Source: Leptolyngbya iicbica LK
GTDB lineage: Bacteria; Cyanobacteriota; Cyanobacteriia; Phormidesmidales; Phormidesmidaceae
Length of the DNA: 64,000 nucleotides
Assembly: GCF_004212215.1 (NCBI RefSeq)
Contig: NZ_QVFV01000001.1
Location: 940,814 to 1,004,813 of the forward strand
Direction: 5' to 3'
The notes beneath the pieces are model-generated. The model was not told the origin of the DNA, did not search any database, and worked only from the letters and a program-made list of their open reading frames with translations. A program made the translations under genes and the position numbers. This document shows positions 61,077-64,000 of this stretch, in pieces; position 1 is the first letter of the stretch; each line of letters starts with the position of its first letter.

Positions 61077-61721
61077 AATATTCAATGACTCGCAAATTAG
61101 CTTCCCTGATGCAATTTTTCACGGTGGAACGTGTTGATGCTGGGGATGCGATCGCTCATTCGCATAAGCATCGCCCTGTATTTTTTTAAGGTACCCGTAA
61201 ACTTTAAAATTCTCGCTTTTTAGGTGTAAATGGTTAACTTCGCAGGGACCCTAGGTAATTGCGATGCCGATGCCCATGGTGTCTGCGGTTTCAGCCCTGA
61301 GTAATGGTGCTCGAGACAGCCAAATCTTGGCACTAGACGCGCAGATGCGAATAATGTTAACGAATCTCGAGGAAAACCAACGAAAAGATTGGCCACATTG
61401 ATGATGTGCTAGTGGCACCTGTGCTGTCGTACTCACAGCACAGGTGCATCCTATGGAACCAAAGTGATTGCGCCCAAAGGAATATAGCGGCTTACCCGCT
61501 GGTCAATACAGGACGGGGGTAAGTAGTGGCAAGTGTCATGTCGCCATAGCAGTTTGGCTGAGCTCAGGTTGCGACTTAATTAAAGACAAGCCAGCACCAA
61601 AGGACAACAGATCCTCAGGCATATTGCAAAAATTGCTCAACCATCCCCACTTACTGACCACTCACCCCAGAATCTGTTGGTCCCCAAATAAGCAGCACCT
61701 GCGGGAACTGTTGAGCCCAAC
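61077..61721. other. Intergenic region with a perfect hairpin
   Basis: This 645-bp stretch should hold the promoter of the chemotaxis-like operon. No credible gene was seen; frames at 61251-61436 and 61468-61812 have no family features, and the second runs antisense into the permease. At 61415-61447, GCACCTGTGCTGT and its exact complement ACAGCACAGGTGC surround a 7-nt loop; no T-run follows. Confidence 0.5.
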
Positions 61722-62669
61722 TCAATCGTCTTTGCCAAGGGCACCAGGGGCTCCGACCAAAGTACGTTTTGGTGAGCAGGTGACAATCATGATGAGTAGC
61801 GTCAATATGTAGGGCGCAGCGTTGAATAAGTAGTAGTAAGCGTTAACCCCCACTGACTGAAAAGCCGGCCCAATTGCTTGCGCCCCGCCAAACAGTAACG
61901 AGGCCCACAGGCATTGAATGGGATTCCACCGCGCAAAGATCACTAACGCGACAGCCATGAGGCCCTGACCGCTCGAAATCCGTTCAGTCCATACCCCTGG
62001 ATAGTAGAGCGAGAGGCAGGCTCCGCCAATGCCCGCGAGAAAGCTGCCCGCCACGATGCTGAGAAATCGCACTTTAAAGATGGAAATGCCCATGGCGCGG
62101 GCCGCTTCAGGACTATCACCAACGGCGCGAATGTAGAGGCCCCAGCGGGTGGCACGAAAGAACCACTGCATGAGGGGCGCGATCGCCACCCCGATCAAAA
62201 ATAAGGGACTGACCTTTAATGCTGACTGTACAGCCGGATTACTACTCCATGCGCCTAGCTGGAACGTAAACAGCTGAGGAGCTTGAGGTTGAATAAACGG
62301 TTTACCCAAAAAGAAGGCCAAGCCGCTGCCGAAGATAATCATGGCAATGCCGACGGCGACATCATTGACGCGCGGCTGCTGCGCGAGCCAACCGTGAATG
62401 GAACCGAGAAACATTCCCGCCACGCCAGCAGCTAACACTCCCAGCCACGGGGCCCAAAATTCGCCCACAGCCCCTTGCGTCAAATAGGAAACCCCGTAGG
62501 CACTCATCGCCCCCATCAGCAGGGTGCCTTCGAGACCGAGGTTGATTTTGCCGCTCTTTTCGGTCAGGCATTCTCCCAAGCTTACGAAGAGAAAGGGGGC
62601 GCTGCCGCGCAGGGTGCCCGCCAATATGCCCAGGGGTACGCCCCACCAGCCGAGTGCTTCAGTTGCCAT
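61722..62669 (-). CDS. ABC transporter permease, nucleoside type (NupQ/YufQ-like)
   Basis: This 315-residue membrane protein of the branched-chain/ribose permease family (BPD_transp_2) has LTEKSGKINLGLEGTLLMGA near residue 35, NDVAVGIAMIIFGSGLAFFLG, and the signature RAVGDSPEAARAMGISIFKV near 195. The closest known relatives are the permeases of nucleoside importers that work with a BMP-family binding protein. It starts 121 bp after the stop of its partner. The ATPase and binding protein are not in the window. Confidence 0.85.
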   Translation of the reverse strand: MATEALGWWGVPLGILAGTLRGSAPFLFVSLGECLTEKSGKINLGLEGTLLMGAMSAYGVSYLTQGAVGEFWAPWLGVLAAGVAGMFLGSIHGWLAQQPRVNDVAVGIAMIIFGSGLAFFLGKPFIQPQAPQLFTFQLGAWSSNPAVQSALKVSPLFLIGVAIAPLMQWFFRATRWGLYIRAVGDSPEAARAMGISIFKVRFLSIVAGSFLAGIGGACLSLYYPGVWTERISSGQGLMAVALVIFARWNPIQCLWASLLFGGAQAIGPAFQSVGVNAYYYLFNAAPYILTLLIMIVTCSPKRTLVGAPGALGKDD

Positions 62670-62790
62670 GGTGTGTCCTCAAAAATGGGGAGATATCGCT
62701 ACAGTGCAAATCGATGTTTTGCCGCCAATAAGATGTCAACAGGGGTAGGCAGTGGACGTTCGCAGAGACGCGCCTACCCGCAAAGCTGCC

Positions 62791-63876
62791 TCAAACAATG
62801 GGTTTTTCTTGGAACCAAGGCAGGCGACCGTAGAGGGAATCGCTAAATAGAACGCATAAAAACACAATGCCTTGGAAAACGAGAACCGTGGCATCCGGCA
62901 GGTCGTGCGATCGCTGCAAGATACCGCCACTGGCCAAAATGCCCCCCAGCAACACCGCAACTAAAATGGTCGCGAGGGGATTATGCCGCGAGACAAACGC
63001 GACCAAAATGCCCGCATAGCCGTAGTTAGAAACCAGCGATTCATTGATGCGCTTTTGCACAGCAGCGACTTCGATCATGCCTGCCAGTCCAGCGCAGGAG
63101 CCGCCTAAAAAGCACACAGCCAGGGTCAACTTGCCGACCGGCAGGCCCGCAATTCGCGCGGCTCGCAAGTTACCGCCCGCAGTTCTGGCGGCAAAGCCAA
63201 AGGTCGTACGCTGAATTAGCACATAGGCTAAAACACAAGCAATCAACCCATAAATCAGACCATAGTGAATACGACTACCAGGGATCGTACCCATCCAAAG
63301 CACTTCATTCAGCTCTGCCGACGACGGCTTGGTAACAAATTCGGCATCGCGCATCGGCCCTTCGACTAAATGATTCATGAGGGCGATCGCAATGTAGTTC
63401 AGCAGCAAACTACTAATGGTTTCATTCACCCCGCGGTAGTGCCGCAGGGCTCCGGCCAACATAATCCAGACACCACCGCCGACAATGGCCGCGATCGCCA
63501 TCGTCATTTGCCCCATTAGTGGCGGCAGCGCAGCGCCCACACTCAGGCCCATCGCCACGGCACAGAGCCCACCAATGACTAAAGCCCCTTCGTTGCCAAT
63601 AATGACTAGCCCGAGGCGCGCTGGCAACGCTGTGCAGAGCGCCGTCAGCATCAGGGGCGAAGCGCGAATCAGCGTATTTTGCCAGGCACTCCAACTGCCA
63701 AATGCCGCTTTATAAATGGAGGCGTAAACCGCCAACGGATTGGCCCCAGCTAAGGCGCAAAAAATGCCAAAAATCAAAAGCGCTGTCACTAATGCCGCGA
63801 TCGGCAAAAGGATGGCCTCTAGGGGCCGTCGCCAGCGATACAGCCAGCTGGGAGCAACAGGGAAGGCAAGCGTCAT
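62791..63876 (-). CDS. ABC transporter permease, nucleoside type (NupP/YufP-like)
   Basis: This 361-residue membrane protein begins WLYRWRRPLEAILLPIAALV. It contains the family segments LGLVIIGNEGALVIGG, YRGVNETISSLLLNYIAIAL (about 145-165) and the signature RTAGGNLRAARIAGLPVGKL near residue 230. It is the partner of the permease encoded downstream, as in nucleoside or purine ABC systems of the NupP/NupQ kind. Upstream genes of the operon would lie beyond the window end. Confidence 0.85.
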   Translation of the reverse strand: MTLAFPVAPSWLYRWRRPLEAILLPIAALVTALLIFGIFCALAGANPLAVYASIYKAAFGSWSAWQNTLIRASPLMLTALCTALPARLGLVIIGNEGALVIGGLCAVAMGLSVGAALPPLMGQMTMAIAAIVGGGVWIMLAGALRHYRGVNETISSLLLNYIAIALMNHLVEGPMRDAEFVTKPSSAELNEVLWMGTIPGSRIHYGLIYGLIACVLAYVLIQRTTFGFAARTAGGNLRAARIAGLPVGKLTLAVCFLGGSCAGLAGMIEVAAVQKRINESLVSNYGYAGILVAFVSRHNPLATILVAVLLGGILASGGILQRSHDLPDATVLVFQGIVFLCVLFSDSLYGRLPWFQEKPIV

Positions 63877-64000
63877 AGACTCAACACCTAAAACCGCAGG
63901 GAATCACCGACATCGACACCCGTCGATTACCTCTGGCTGACTGCCTGTAGGCAGGTGACCGAAGGTTGTTAGGCATAGTCGCCTCAACTGGCAGATGGAA

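Noticed and set aside
63941-63954. Small hairpin (CTGCCTGTAGGCAG) upstream of the last permease gene
   Set aside because: The stem is only 6 bp with a 2-nt turn and no T-run; a purine riboswitch or terminator could not be supported.

Overview
The window comes from a cyanobacterial chromosome, most likely a filamentous or Leptolyngbya-like lineage (the exact genus is inference). The octamer GCGATCGC (HIP1), a signature of many cyanobacterial genomes, occurs throughout. The window also carries allophycocyanin and core-membrane-linker genes (apcE-apcA-apcB-apcC), the cyanobacterial order of ATP synthase genes with a separate b' subunit, a carotenoid oxygenase and a folate/biopterin transporter. 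No rRNA, tRNA or CRISPR array was recognised.

Layout. (1) Positions 1-8000, minus strand: a membrane-protein fragment, a small conserved protein, then the translation/transcription operon rimP-nusA-ylxR-infB followed by a low-complexity-tail membrane protein. A terminator hairpin sits directly in front of the rimP ribosome binding site. (2) 8-12.3 kb: a cyanobacterial membrane protein, an alpha/beta hydrolase, an AAC(6')-like acetyltransferase and an aldo/keto reductase. (3) 12.4-17.2 kb, minus strand: the phycobilisome core genes apcE, apcA, apcB and apcC, with intergenic inverted repeats that could set their relative output. (4) 18-24.1 kb, plus strand: atp1 and F0F1 subunits a, c, b', b, delta, alpha and gamma. 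Beta and epsilon are absent here, as is usual in cyanobacteria. (5) 24.2-36 kb: accessory genes. These are a GH116 glycosidase, a membrane histidine kinase, a CocE/NonD hydrolase, a GAF protein, and a compact minus-strand four-gene unit (TPR, SafE-ferric reductase fusion, YtkA-like, DUF1400) that looks like an envelope metal or redox system.

(6) 36-40.4 kb: a GIY-YIG protein, then a three-gene uracil catabolism (URC) cluster: a URC1-type GTP cyclohydrolase II homologue, a URC4/DUF1688 protein and uracil phosphoribosyltransferase. Palindromic repeat elements lie before it and inside it. (7) 40.5-45 kb: the most defence-island-like part. It holds an 1182-residue NACHT NTPase with a nearly identical 102-bp HEAT repeat array, then a RelE/ParE-type toxin-antitoxin pair bracketed by a 136-bp direct repeat of the NACHT 3' end, then an orphan DUF433 antitoxin-like gene. 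(8) 45-51.6 kb: glutathione S-transferase, apocarotenoid oxygenase, folate/biopterin transporter, small heat-shock protein and peptide release factor 3.

(9) 51.7-61.1 kb, minus strand: a chemotaxis-like operon of the type that controls type IV pilus motility or hormogonia (CheY-like, CheW, MCP with TPR, giant CheA hybrid). The MCP and CheA both carry very long acidic low-complexity linkers. (10) 61.7-63.9 kb: two nucleoside-type ABC permeases.

Functional assignments rest on reading the translated sequences and motifs by eye; no database search was run. The strongest candidates for something new are the NACHT-HEAT/toxin-antitoxin locus, the URC cluster in a phototroph, the SafE-ferric reductase operon and the terminator embedded in the rimP leader.
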